Of a stretch of 64,000 bases of DNA, positions 49,274-60,925 are shown in pieces. The DNA is from Chytridium lagenaria. Its lineage: Eukaryota; Chytridiomycota; Chytridiomycetes; Chytridiales; Chytridiaceae. Made by a program: the position numbers and the translations under genes. The notes beneath the pieces were generated by a model. The model was not told where the DNA came from. It saw nothing but the letters and a program-made list of their open reading frames with translations, and ran no database searches. The stretch is taken from contig JAHLKC010000031.1 of assembly GCA_025449115.1 (NCBI GenBank), positions 1-64,000 of the forward strand, in the 5' to 3' direction. Every line of letters begins with the position of its first letter. Position 1 is the first letter of the stretch.

Positions 49274-51369
49274 TTAGAATCCGCCCATACCACCCATACC
49301 ACCCATACCGCCCATACCACCGCCCATAGGAGGGGGAACATCCTTCTTGGGTGCATCCACAATCATGGCCTCAGTGGTGACAAGGAGAGATGCAACACCG
49401 GAGGCGTCCACAAGAGCGGTACGGACAACCTTAAGAGGGTCAATGATACCAGCCTTGATCATGTCAGTGTACACGCCAGTGGCAGCATCGTAGCCTTTAA
49501 AGAAAAGTCAGCTCATTCACCCTAAAACAAGGAAAACCGATCGAAACAACGGGAAAAAGGAAGAAAGAAAGAATAAAGCTTACCAAGGTTGAACCGTTAG
49601 CATCCTTAACCTGAAACACTTCCGTCCAAAAGCCTTCCAGCAACAACTGCACCCTCACCTCCCGCATTATCCACAATAGTCTTACACGGCGCCAAAAATC
49701 GCCTTCCTAATAATATCAATCCCCAAGCCCTGGTCAAAGTTCTCCCCCTTCAAAGTCTCAAGCACCTTCGATGCCTTCAACAAAGCAGTTCCACCTCCAG
49801 GCAAGATACCCTCCTCAACAGCCGCACGTGTAGCATTAAGGGCATCCACGAACCGGTCCTTCTTCTCGCCAACCTCAACTTCAGAGTGTCCGCCAACCTT
49901 GATGACAGCGACACCGCCAGAGATCTTTGCAAGACGTTCTTGGAGCTTTTCTTTCTCGTATTCGGAGGTAGTGGTGGTGATGAGTTGACGGATCTGGTCA
50001 GCGCGTTGGGTGATGATGTCCTTGGAGCCGCCGCCGTTAAGGAAGATGGTGTCGTCTTTGGTGATGGTGGCAGAGACGGCAGAACCGAGGTCCTCGGGCT
50101 TGAGCTATAAACATAACAGGCAAAAGGGATTGTAAGCAAAGATGTTAAATGTTACGAAAAACTAAAGGAAGCAAGTAGAATGGCCGCCTAACCTTCTCAA
50201 GCTTCAAGTCAACATCCTCGCTGAACACAGTTCCACCGGTGAGAATTGCCATGTCCTGAAGAACCGCCTTCCTGTTGTCACCGAATCCAGGTGCCTTAAC
50301 ACAAGCAACCTGAACCTGTCCGCGAAGCTTGTTGAGGATACACGCAGCAAGAGCCTCGCCATCGATATCCTCAGCAATGATAAGGAGAGGACGACGGGAG
50401 GTGGCGGCGAGCTCGAGAGCAGGGATAATGTCCTGGATTTGAGAGATCTTGCGCTCGGAGAGGAGAATGACGGGCTTTTCAAATTCAACCTTTTGGGTGC
50501 GGGTGTCGGTGATGAAGTAGGGGGAGATGAAACCACGGTCGAACCTCATACCTAAACCGAGAAGTTAGATGCATGCAAAAAAAAAAAGTTAAAGAACTTA
50601 CCCTCGGTAATCTCAAGCTCATCCGCGACAGTCTTTCCCTCCTGAACAGTGATAACACCCTCCTTTCCAACCTTCTCCATAGCCTGCGCGATGAGGTTTC
50701 CAACGTGCTTGTCTCCGTTCGCCGAAATAGTGGCCACCTGCGCAACCTCCTCGCTGGTCGTAATAATCTTCTTGTTGGTGTTCAAGAACTTGACAGCGCT
50801 GTCGACGGCGAGCTGAACACCACGACGCAAGTCCATGGGGTTCACACCTGCAGCGACATGCTTAAGACCTTCAATGAAGATGGCTCGGGTGAGGACGGTG
50901 GCGGTGGTGGTGCCGTCTCCGGCGATTTCGTTGGTCTTGTTGGCGACATCCTGGACGAGACGGGCACCAAGGTTCTCAAGCTTGTCTTCGAGGACGATGG
51001 ACTTTGCGACAGTCACACCGTCTTTGGTGATCTTGGGGCCACCGTAAGGTTGTTCTGTAGGTAAGCATGCAGTGGGTTGAGCGTGTCAGTTTTGAATAGC
51101 AATCGGGTTGATTGAGGAATGCATGACAGCAAGGATTGCATGCATGCAAGTGTGGAGATAAAAAAAGGTTGTTAATTACCGATGATGACGTTGCGACCCT
51201 TGGGACCGAGGGTGACGGCGACAGCCTTGGCGAGAATGTCAACACCGCGGGCGAGTGCCTGCCTTCCTTCGTTTCCAAATGCAATGATCTTGTGAGAGTA
51301 GTTGCGAGCAAGCGTTCTCCTAGAAATGGAGGAGGCAGCAGCAGCAGATGACGAGGCGACGCGATACAT
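49274..51369 (-). CDS. HSP60: mitochondrial chaperonin HSP60
   Basis: GroEL-type chaperonin folding imported proteins in the mitochondrial matrix. ATG 51369 starts an Arg/Ser/Ala presequence ([20 protein letters not shown]), then [20 protein letters not shown] and [16 protein letters not shown]. Later exons contain [38 protein letters not shown] and [20 protein letters not shown], then [20 protein letters not shown]. The last exon ends in the Gly-Met tail ([17 protein letters not shown]) with TAA at 49274. Introns lie near 51180-51056, 50600-50552, 50190-50106 and 49580-49495. The frame slips near 49694-49698 (one extra T on the coding strand) and 49592 (one T missing). In an essential gene these are almost surely sequence errors. 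Head-to-head with HSP10. Confidence 0.93.
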
Positions 51370-51965
51370 CGTTGCAGAGTTTGTTGAAATTGAGTAAAAG
51401 GAGACGGGAAGGAACTCCTGTAATGACTGTGACTAAACGGGAAAAAGAGAAAGGAATGAATGGAAGAAATCCGATTCGCTTTTTGGACAATTTCTAGTTG
51501 CGCATCTTTTGCGTTTTTTCTCGCTTTCTCGTTTGGATTTCTTTTGAAATACCATCGTTTTTCCATCCGATTCCATTGCGGAATTAATTGTTGATTACTA
51601 TCGGTTACTCAATAGTGGTACGGAGTGACAAAGACGTCTCGCGGAGACCGTCATTCCCGAGTACACAGAATACTTTTGAAATGTAACGAATAATAAAAGA
51701 GATGTAAATTCATGAGATCCAAGAGTTTTCGTAATCTTTTACATCTCGTTATATCTCCTCCCCCCATCGCAAAGACGATAACCTTGCATCCAAGCCAATG
51801 CTCAAAGGATCGTGTTTTTAGTTTTTGACGTAAAAAAGTGAAAAATTCCATCGCGTTCCATTTCGATATTTGAGTTTGTCAGAGTGAAATATCAGTTTTT
51901 CATCAGTCAACCATCGTATTACTCCTTCACTTACCATCCCATCCCTCATCCCATCAACTACTACC
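51370..51965. promoter_or_regulatory. bidirectional upstream region of HSP60 and HSP10
   Basis: 596 bases between the two start codons. Candidate heat-shock-element half sites in a 10-base phase are visible: GAA at 51668 and GAA at 51678, and TTC at 51846 and 51856. Neither forms a perfect three-unit GAAnnTTCnnGAA element. The gene orientation is the main evidence for shared control. Confidence 0.5.
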
Positions 51966-52637
51966 ATGGTGAGTATCCAGCGTTCCTACCATGCTCTCGT
52001 CTGCATCAGTACCTGCACATGCGCGGTCTGTTCCGCTTTATGTCGGTGCAGATACGTTCATACGGGTATTTGCAAAGGAAGATGGTTTACTGTCATTCCG
52101 CATGCATGCATGCATATGTAGCTAATAAACTAACACAAAGCGCATTGTTAGTCTGCCGTTAAACGCATCATCCCCTTTTTGACCGTGTCCTCATCCAGCG
52201 TATCAAGGCTGCTGAGGTAAATTAACTTTTTCATTCTAATAACGCCTCGAATGCATGGTTCCATTCAGATCGTGCACAAGATTACTCACACTTGTTATCC
52301 CTTTTGTAGAGAACCAAGACCGGTATCTACATCCCCGAGAAGGCCCAGGAGCTTCTTAACGAGGGTGTCGTTGTTGCCGTTGGTCCCGGTATCGCCAACA
52401 AGGTGGGTTTCACTTAAATGTATATTTCGTCTTATTACTTTAGTCCATGGATTATTATGCTTACTCGGCCATCGGACTCTTTTTTTTTACGAAATATAGG
52501 ACGGCGTCGTCACCCCTCTTGCTGTTAAGGCCGGTGACAAGGTCCTCCTTCCCCAGTTTGGCGGTTCCAACGTCAAGGTCGGCAGCGATGAGTTCCTTCT
52601 CTTCCAAGAACAGGAGATCCTCGCCAAGCTTGAGTAA
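51966..52637 (+). CDS. HSP10: mitochondrial co-chaperonin HSP10
   Basis: GroES-type lid of the HSP60 chaperonin. Exon 1 is just the ATG (51966-51968) followed by GTGAGT. Exon 2 (about 52152-52215) gives SAVKRIIPLFDRVLIQRIKA with one C missing from a C run at 52172-52175. Exon 3 carries the mobile loop RTKTGIYIPEKAQELLNEGV and VAVGPGIANK. Exon 4 gives DGVVTPLAVKAGDKVLLPQF, then GGSNVKVGSDEFLLFQEQ and ILAKLE with TAA at 52635-52637. About 103 residues, the usual size. Introns contain TGCATGCA tracts (52101-52115). Confidence 0.93.
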
Positions 52638-53292
52638 ATCTAACGCTACCCGCACCTGTCCTCGGTGAAAGCTTTTGGTAGACCTGCCTTCGTTTCCGAG
52701 CCTTTTTCCGGGGAGTTCTTGCACGGATCGGTAATGTTTGTGGACCGGTTCCCAATGTACATTCCGAAGACTTGATATTTGAGAAGCTGCATGGAGGCCT
52801 TTACTCAATTTTTGTAAAAGACTTGATATGCATTTATGGTTGTGTTCTTCTTGTTCTCGTTTTTATATTATTTCTTGGCGTGACTTTTTTGGCGCCAAAG
52901 CTCTCAGCCTTTCTTCTTTTTTCTTCTTCACCCTCTCGCAATAAACAGAGACATGCATACGTAGTTCTTTGTCTGTACTTTTTTGCGTAGCTGTTTCTCT
53001 GTTGTCCTCGTCGGCATTTGGCATGGAGTGGCCCTGAACTGTCCTGTAATTCAACCCAGCTGAAAGTTTGGTGCGCCCATCCGACAAGGCTTGAGATTTC
53101 AAAAAAAAAAAAAGGGTGCTTTTTGTTTCCCAAAGGCCCTTCCTCCTGAGAGTCCGTCGCTAACGGACCTCCTTTCGGTGTCAATCTAACTTTATCTATC
53201 TATCTACCCTTTAACCTCATTTCAATTGCCCTGAACACCATCAAACTTGCTTCTTTGATCAGTTCAACTCAAGCTCACCTCACATTTCAACC
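52638..53292. other. 3' region of HSP10, no gene seen
   Basis: T-rich and then A-rich (53101-53113) DNA. Open frames here are low complexity. It probably contains the HSP10 3' UTR and the promoter of the CBM21 gene. Confidence 0.5.
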
Positions 53293-56200
53293 ATGCAAAA
53301 CATCAAAGACGACCCTTCCTCGTCACTCGCAGCAGACCAAGAGGGAAACGCACACAGCGTCTGTCCTATCTTTCTGAACTTGAAAAGAGCTCCGTCGACC
53401 TCTCTGCTCGTGTCCAGCGCATCCGTGAAAAAAGGGATTCTTTTGTAAGCACCACGATTATCTTTTAACGAACAGACGGTTGGCGCTCGACGACGATCAT
53501 CAGTGGATCCATACTTCAACTCTGCATTCTCCTACGTCGCCTACGAGAGTACCGTCGGTGATGGAAAACATACACGCCTTCAAGGTCGTCGTTGTCAGTG
53601 AGAGTGTCGACGATTCTGGGACAACCGTGGACGAAAAAAGATTGTCGTCTGGGACGGCATTTGAGACGAGGATATCGATGGATCGGCAGGGGTCGTCGAG
53701 GTTGGACGTTAATGTCGTCGCTTGCTGGTAGAATCATACCCATATTAAATTGGTTTTTTTTTTTCTTTTGCTTTCTTATTGCAATGTGTCTTGTGCTGTT
53801 TGAACAACGCCTTTTCTTTTCTGAATATGATTTTTTTCTTTACCCGACTTTTCGCTGCAATCTCTTTTCTTGCCCTCCGTTTCCGCTTTTATAGAAACAA
53901 CCGACAAAAAACCTGTCCCAAAAACTGCACCCATCGAAAAATCATGGCCAAAAGTCCGTGAACTCATTCAAAGCCTCGAGAGCAAGAAACCTGACGGTAC
54001 ACCTCTAGAATTTTTAACTCTTCTTACTCACGTTTTTCAGCTGACACCGAACCTTCAACAACTCCCCGAAAAACATCGGGCGCCCTCAAATCATTCTCAA
54101 TCGCCCACTACACCAGCAACCACTACCCACCTACCGATACCTACGCCGCCCCTTCTGCTCCTCAACACCTCTCGTCCCGCACGTCCAGTCTCGTGGGCTC
54201 CAACAGCTCCGTCCGCTTCAACCACCTCTGTTTACACCATCCCGCCGATCTCTAAGACACCGTCGTTCCTCTGCTCTCAAGGATGTAACGGGAATCGGTC
54301 TTGCTACATCTTCCCGGTCGCTGTCGAGGGTGTCTCTTCCGACTCAACCTAAAACCATGTCGGTGTCGACGTACTTGCCGTCATCATCGAGTACACCAAC
54401 TTGGCCTCACGACCGCGTCAAGGTCTTTATCGAGAGCGTCGTTACCACTACAACCCAAGCCTGTGTCAACATATATACCATCATCGGTCACGTCGAAATC
54501 CTCCACAGACTCTCCGGGATCAGTCTCGCCACACGTCAAGGTCATTTTCCAGATCTTCGTTATCATCACAGCCTAAAACCATCCTCGCGGCATACACACC
54601 ATCATCGATCACTTCCCAAAACGTTGGCCTCGCCACCGCATCAAGGTCATTATCTCGAGCATCCCTCCCACCACAACCAAAAGCAACACCTACAGCTTTC
54701 GCATCCCTAACTCCTACACCCCACCCGTGGTGGTGTCGCGATGACGGAAAAGCGTTCCCTGTCTGTCGCTGAGCTGCTCAGAAAACTGGAAGGCAACGAA
54801 AAAAAACGACGTAAAACCGCCTGCAACAACGTCCAGGTCTCTTCACCTGTGAGACCCGCTACAATCGTTGGACGATCCACTTTAACGTCCACTACAACGT
54901 CCACCTCTCCCTCCATCACACGAACTAAAACTGACTACACCCATCGCTCCCTATTTCACCACCCATGTCACCGCCACGCCAGGATACTAAAAAGGACGTC
55001 ACAGCCATCATGAACGCAGTGGTGGGCACCACGTCCGTTTCCACTGCACCCGCAAAGGAACCCCAACCTTGCAAAGTTTTTGTCGAAAAGTCGATCAACC
55101 ATGCAGCTTGCAACAAAGACGGAGAAAACAGTGAAAGCAGAAGAGTACACCGATTTGAATGTTGAGACTGGAAAGATGCGTCGGTGAGTATGAAGTTCCG
55201 GTCGCATTTTATCGTCAAAGCCCTTTGATTAACTTTTTCTTTGGGATGGGTAGACGTATTTTTCGCCCCCGAGTTTCTTACGTGCGCGACGCAAGTTTTC
55301 GGAAAAGTCGGTAGATGAGGCTGTGAAGGCGGTGGAGACGGGCAAGGAGGGGATTTTGGGAGGGCTTGTGGAGGAGCCAAAAGGCATGGAGGAGACTGGA
55401 AAAGGATTTGGATGGTGTTGTTGAGGATGAGATTGTGAGTCTTGAGGAGTTGGAGGCATATAGGGGACCGTCGAAAGTTTTGTGGTCTGAGACGGAGGTT
55501 ATAGACAAGAAGGTTGCGGCGGTGGAGGTGACGGCAGCGATTGAAGAGGGGTTGAAGAAGACATGGGTGTGGAGAAGGAGGTTGTAGATGAGGTAAACGT
55601 GGCAGACGTTAAGGAACAGAAAGTCAAAGAAGTGAAGCGAAGTCTTGACGAGGTTGCGGTCGCAAAAGAGGACTTTTGGAGGGAAATCAAGGATGAATCT
55701 CTGCCACTTCTCGATTCCAAGACATTTATTGCGCCACAGACATTTTTTTGAGTGCTGGACACGTCGCCGTAAGTTTGGAAGAACCTGTCACTGTTGCGTC
55801 TACCATAATCCCTCCACCTGAACCAGCTCAAGTCGCCTTGATGGTGGAGAAGGAGGTTTTGGAGAAGACGAACGTGGAAGGCCTTAAAGAAACAGTGGTC
55901 GGACAAGGGAAATTGGAATTCTGAAGAAATTGTGGTTATGAAGGATGAGGCTATGACGAAATTTGGAGGTTTCTCTTCCTGTTCTCGCTCCCAATACCTC
56001 CGCTCCGCCTTCTTTGACCAGCGTCGGAAAAAACCTCTACCCCAACCCCAACCCACCACCGCTACTGACACCGACACACTCTCCACCTCCCCCTGACCAC
56101 CGAAGATGATATCCTCACCGACGACGAAGACGCCCTCATCACGCTCGACGATCTTCGCGAGTACATATCGGATGACGAGGATGCCGGCGTGAGAGGCGTG

Positions 56201-58286
56201 GTTTCGGTGGTGAGAGTCGAGATGGGGTTTGTGGAGCTTATGGTTCATGTGCCGAGGAAGGTGTGGAGGGTTGTCGAAGGGGTGCGGATGTTGGAAGGGG
56301 GTTGAAGGGGGTTTTGGAAAGATGGGATGGGGAGGAGGGAAGTGAGGCGGTCATACCACCGGTACAAGATGATGAGGATGTTAATGACGAGATTTCGATT
56401 ACGCCTTGTGCAGAATTAAAGGCGGAGAAAGCCGTTGACGTAAAGGAGGTCGCTATCCTAAAAGCGGGCAAAGTAATGGAAGTCGGTGATGCAGTCGATA
56501 CAACCGTTCCTTCAGTACAAGACGCTACGAATTTTGACAAGGAAACACCGATTGCGCTTTGTGCGGAATCGATGGAGGAAACCGTGTCGAAAGGAGATAT
56601 CTAATCCTTCCACGAAAACCATCCCCGGTCCATCCGCGACGTATTCATTTATCACCGACCCCGTTTCCCCTTTCCCGATACGAAACATACCGGCGATCAA
56701 GACGCTGATCTTTTAGAGATCGCTCTTGAAGCTCCCATCAAGGCTGAAATGGAACGCAGCATCCACGTGACTAACGAACCCGTTATTATGGATAATAAAC
56801 TCAATTTGGATTCCGTAGATGAGGACACAACGCTGGACGTTGTGGACGCTTCGGATTCTGGAGATTTTGTAAAGCCGGACTTGGATGAGCATTTAGACAC
56901 GAAAGAGGAAAGGCCTTGGACGTCGGTGTGGAGTCAATGGACATTGAGAAGCCTGCTATAGAGTTGGCAACGGATGAAGTTCAGATGCTGCAGGGGAGGT
57001 GGGGGTGAAGACTTGTGATGTCTCGGACGTTGTAGGCTTTGTGGAAGCTACCGATATTGAGAAGGATGTTGCGGAGTTTGTGACGAATGACGTTGAGATT
57101 CTTCCGGCGGGGGAGGCGAAGGGGAGGGCCTGTGAGTCGGAAGTTGCCGTTGCCGTGGAAACCATCGACGAACACGAGGATATTGGGGAGTTAGTGACGG
57201 ATAAAGTTCAAATTCCGGTTGAGGGGGAGGTGTGTGACGTCTTGGACTTTGCCGTCGCTGTAGAACCTACTGATGTTGTGGGGCTAACGACGGATGAAGC
57301 TCAGATGTTTCCAGTGAGGGAGGTGGAGGTAAAAGCGCGCGAGGTCTTGGACGTGGATAGCTCTGTGGCTCCTACTGACGTCGTGATGGATTGTGGAGTT
57401 AGCGATGGAGAAAGTTCCGATACTGATGGGGAACGTGGATGTGAATGCCTGTGAGGTTTTGAGCCTTGCCGCTACTGTTGACCCTACCGACGTTTCGAAG
57501 GATGTTGTGGAGTTATCCATGGATGACGCTCACATATCAGTGGAGAAGTGGATGTGACGGTGCGTGAAGACGTTGCCGTCGCTGTGGAACTTACCGACGA
57601 CGAAAAGGATGTTGTAGAGTTGGCGATGGCTGATATGAGATGCTGGTGGAGGAGTGGAGTTGAAGGCGCGTGAGGATTTGAACGTTGCCGTCGTTGTGGA
57701 ACATAACGACGTCGTGAATGATGGTGTGATTTTGGTGACGAATGAGATTCAGATGCATTCGATTGGGAGATGAAGGATTCTGATCTAAATGTTCAAACAA
57801 CGGTGAAAGATAAAAAGGAGGGTGAAGTTAGGGTTGACGGTGCCGTCGCGATGCTTTCAGTGTCGTCCGTCAATGTGGAAGTATCAGGGGCATCATCATC
57901 CGAAAAGCCACCAAACGCTCCAACAACACCCACTCCCATTATCCAAACTTTCCCTTCACACCCCTCACCCACATCTCCCTCACGTCCATTGAATTCACTT
58001 CCCTCACATACGTGCCTTCATTCACGTGCGGAACCTCTCATTCCATAAAACGTCACCGTCCTTTATTCCACCGATAACTGGGTCACATCGTCGTTTACAC
58101 AACCTGCTGTCTACGTATGCGCTGGAGCGGACGGATGGGATTGTTTTGAGGTGGAGTGGGAGGTGGAGTGGGGTGGAATTTGCGGTGAAATGTGTGATGG
58201 GAGAGGGCGAGTGGTGGGATAATAATGGCGGTCGAAATTATAGGATATTGGTAGTGATTTTAATAGTAATTTGTAATCGCTTTTAA
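53293..58286 (+). CDS. very long repeat-rich protein with C-terminal CBM21 (glycogen-targeting PP1 subunit type)
   Basis: ATG 53293 opens MQNIKDDPSSSLA. After a slip the frame gives a coiled-coil run (LSYLSELEKSSVDLSARV). A Ser/Pro/Thr-rich region with four tandem units (54301-54710) follows, then basic/acidic coiled segments. Next comes a long Val/Glu/Asp-rich repeat block (about 56740-57790). The end resembles a CBM21 domain: HISLTSIEF near 57985, VLYSTDNWVTSSFTQPAVYV near 58050-58115, and VEFAVKCVMGEGEWWDNN with GGRNY near 58170-58240. CBM21 proteins tether protein phosphatase 1 to glycogen; a clear RVxF motif was not found. The CBM21 signature is spread over three frames, and more than ten frame slips occur across the locus. 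So the single-gene model is inference; two genes are possible. Confidence 0.5.
54301..54710 (+). repeat. four tandem units with RSxSR motif inside the long CBM21 gene
   Basis: Units start at about 54301, 54402, 54521 and 54626 (spacing about 100-120 bases). In the correct frames each reads approximately G-L-A-T-x-S-R-S-[LF]-S-R-x-S-L-x-x-Q-P-K, followed by T-Y-x-P-S-S. The units fall in different frames of the given sequence, so bases are lost or gained between them. Confidence 0.75.
56740..57790 (+). repeat. Val/Glu/Asp-rich degenerate tandem repeats
   Basis: A unit of roughly 35 residues recurs: V-A-V-x-V-E-x-T-D, then V-x-E-L-x-T-D-E-[VA]-Q, then a short linker and V-K-A-[RC]-E-x-L-[DN]. 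About eight loose copies can be followed, for example near 57130, 57240, 57330, 57460, 57570 and 57680. The DNA is skewed to G and T on the + strand. Confidence 0.65.
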
Positions 58287-58521
58287 GCGGAATTTATTTG
58301 TAATGTCGAATGTTTTGACGTTTTCAAAGTTTGAAGAACTGGTATAACGTTTATTTCATCTCTGACCAGCAGGAACTGTACAAAGTTGAAGGTAGGGAAC
58401 AACAGAGTTGCCAGAACCACAAGTGATCCTATAACTCCCAAGAAACCTCTAAAATGCAGACCGTATTTCAAACAGAAATACGTCTTCGTCGACGTGCTTC
58501 GACTGACATGAATCCTGGCGC
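58287..58521. other. intergenic, no confident gene
   Basis: A leftward frame at 58471-58283 starts with a hydrophobic stretch but has no support. Otherwise nothing is seen. Confidence 0.4.
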
Positions 58522-58775
58522 TTAACGGTCGAACACCTCTTGTTCTTTCAAGGCACCGAGCGCAGCATACTCGACTGAAAATTGAACTTCACTTGAAGGC
58601 GCTGTAATCCTTGTTCTTGCAAGGCAGCCCAGCCGTCTCTCAATATCGAAGCTCAGTAGAACTCACTAGGCGGCGCCGTAGCAGGGCCCGATGCCATGCC
58701 TGGGTCAGGCATGGGAATGGCGACAGCAATGGTTGCTAGAACGGTGATGATGGCGATGCGGATGTTGAAGTGCAT
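58522..58775 (-). CDS. small secreted peptide precursor
   Basis: ATG 58775 gives a clear signal peptide (MHFNIRIAIITVLATIAVA), then IPMPDPGMASGPATAPP. The frame then meets TGA at 58657-58659. But a GTGAGT donor just upstream and a TTACAG acceptor 65 bases later join it in phase to a second exon (PSSEVQFSVEYAALGALKEQ, EVFDR) ending at TAA 58522-58524. The spliced precursor is about 62 residues. The putative intron is itself a diverged copy of exon 2 (ending ALQEQG versus ALKEQE), so an unspliced two-repeat precursor with a damaged first repeat is the alternative. No cysteines, so not a disulfide-rich defensin type. A TATA box lies about 70 bases upstream. Function unknown. Confidence 0.6.
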
Positions 58776-58844
58776 TTTTTTTTTATGGTTTTGAAAAGTG
58801 GAAGGAAGTTTGAATTTAAAAGAAAGGAGGATGTGGGAGAAGGG

Positions 58845-58852
58845 CTTTTATA
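58845..58852 (-). promoter_or_regulatory. TATA box of the secreted-peptide gene
   Basis: Leftward strand reads TATAAAAG, about 70 bases upstream of the ATG at 58775. It is one of the clearest TATA-like boxes I found in the window and suggests a strongly or sharply regulated promoter. Confidence 0.55.
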
Positions 58853-59180
58853 CGCGGGATTGGAGGTGGACCTTGCTGGTGTTTGACGATGAGGAAGGAC
58901 TAGGATCTCAGCTGAGACGTGACATTTTTTAAGACAAGGGTCAAATTCTACTCTGAAAATATGTTGGACGCGCTTTTTCAAAGTCAAAGAAAAGCAACAC
59001 GCTTAATGTGGCACTTTGACTTCAATATTTTATCATTAAAGATGTAGAATTAAAAAGTATTTGGGCTAGTGTTTTGTAGATGGGCAATTTACCTCTAAGT
59101 TCCTAAGCTTGATCTCCCTTTCCTTCCCACTTCATAGTCTTTGCTGTAGCACCTCTCTACTGTTCTGTTCTCGTGCAAAA

Positions 59181-60925
59181 ATGCGGAACGACGTTGCGAT
59201 GCCCTTCGCATGCCGGATTACTTTCCAAGGCCTGCTTTGTGCAGTCATTCCTCTTCTCATATTTCAAGAATTTAAGAACTTCAAGAGCCACACCCCATCA
59301 TCGTTCCAGCGTGTTGCGTGGGCTCGTCCTCTGCTTGTGACAATTGTCAAAGCGGAAACGGCGGAAAGCCCTCAACAGATGCAGGATTCAAGCGACGAGA
59401 CGTTCAGCATCACCCAGATCCTGAACAGCCAACTACCGGTGAACAGATTCATGCGGCAGAAAAACCCCAGCAGTGTGAAGCGTTAAGTAGTTTAATGCCC
59501 TTTATAAGCTACTCTGAGTCGCCACATGACGTCGAAGAAGCAACACCAATGCTTTCTATGCTGGATTCCCTCCTTATGTCGGATTCAACACTTCAACTCC
59601 TCTCCGATACGCCTTCCTTCTTAGCGGTCTCACCTCTCCACCTACACAGCAATTATCGCAACAAGCAACCATTCACCCTCATCCTTGTATACCTTCCTCC
59701 AAGACCTTCAGCAGCCGTATATTTTGTCCCCACCTGCAGATCCATCCCAACCTCAACCCACACATCTCTCTAAAGCCAAACGTCGCACTCGTGGTCTAAA
59801 AGCATGCGACTTTTGCATAAAACGAAAACTCAAGTGCATCGTCGAACCCAACACGACGACATGCACTAAGTGTCTTACACGACAACAACCCTGCATCTTC
59901 TCCCCAAAACCTACTCAACGTGCTACTTCAACGTCGGTTTCTGTACGTCATTCACCCTTTCTCCACATATCGCTATCGATTCCACGCCTCTTCACACCTT
60001 TTGACGACCTCGACTCTCTTCCTTCAACAGAAATTCAAAACACCCTTCTCCGCGCTTCATTCCGAGAAACCTAAACCCTTGCTCCAATCCTCCACCGCGC
60101 GTCCTTCCCCTCAACTCGCCTCTCGCCATTCCTCATCCTCTCATTACAAGCCGTCGCGAGTTCGTCTTCTGGGATGCGAACTGAAGGAGGACGAATGTTT
60201 GAACGGGCAAGGAGGACGGTGTTACCTATGTTGAGTGGGGAGATGGACGTGGGTGAGGAGACGTTGTTTGAGGTATTACAGGCAGTAGTATATTTGATCA
60301 CGTATGCGATAATGGAAGGGAAGACGGAGACGCAAATGCTTGTAGGGAGGTGGATGGGGTTGGCGGTGGCTTGTGCGAGGCAGATGGGGCTTAACAAGGA
60401 GATACCGGGGATTGAGATGGCGTGCGGAAGGAAATGAGAAGACGTCTTTGGTGCGTGTCATTAATCGCAACGCTTCCGTGTTTTCCTGTTCTCCCTGATT
60501 TGATTTCCGTTACTTTGTTGAGCTTGCCTTGTATGATTGCGTTTCTTGTTGACGTTTTCTTCTAACGTCACTCGTAATGATTTCCTTTCATTAAAGGTGG
60601 AGTGTACACTTTCGACACCTTATACTCTGTCGCCGTCAACGTGCCCACAACTATTCACGAATCCGAATGCCCCAACCTCCGAATCATGGAAATGAATCCT
60701 CCTGCTGGCACAATAACATATCCATTCCGGAATCCGAAAGCCCGTTGGGCGCGACATCATCGCTCTGATCGATAACCCCCAACTCCTACACTTAACTCCA
60801 CCTCTCCTCCAATTGTTCTGGTCGCGTGCGTTAAGCGTCGCAACTTTAATGCGGAGGTCTAATGTTGTATCTACGTCGGTATGGTGGGATTCGACACCTG
60901 CGGTGAGCCTTGAATAATTTTTTGT
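59181..60925 (+). CDS. Zn(II)2Cys6 fungal transcription factor
   Basis: The binuclear zinc cluster lies at about 59800-59895: ACDFCIKRKLKC, then TTCTKCLTRQQPCIF, with all six cysteines in the C-x2-C-x6-C...C-x2-C-x6-C pattern and a basic lead-in (KRRTRGLK). Unusually it follows about 200 residues of acidic/Ser-rich sequence (SPHDVEEATPMLSMLDSLLM), so the DNA-binding domain is internal. The middle-homology region typical of fungal factors follows near 60180-60440 (MLVGRWMGLAVACARQMGLN) and near 60440 (EMRRRLW), then NVPTTIHESECPNLR. It acts in the nucleus; targets cannot be told. Frame slips occur near 59310, 59690 and 60040-60170. The 5' start (59181) and the 3' end (about 60925) are approximate. 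Confidence 0.75.

Noticed and set aside
51370..51965. Perfect heat-shock element
   Set aside because: Only gapped half sites were found; none has three contiguous inverted GAA units.
54925..55459. Leftward open frames opposite the CBM21 gene
   Set aside because: They mirror the biased codons of the rightward coding region, and their Pro/Ser-rich translations lack any domain.
58283..58471. Leftward 62-codon frame with hydrophobic start
   Set aside because: Looks a little like a signal-anchored peptide but has no TATA box, homology or splice support.
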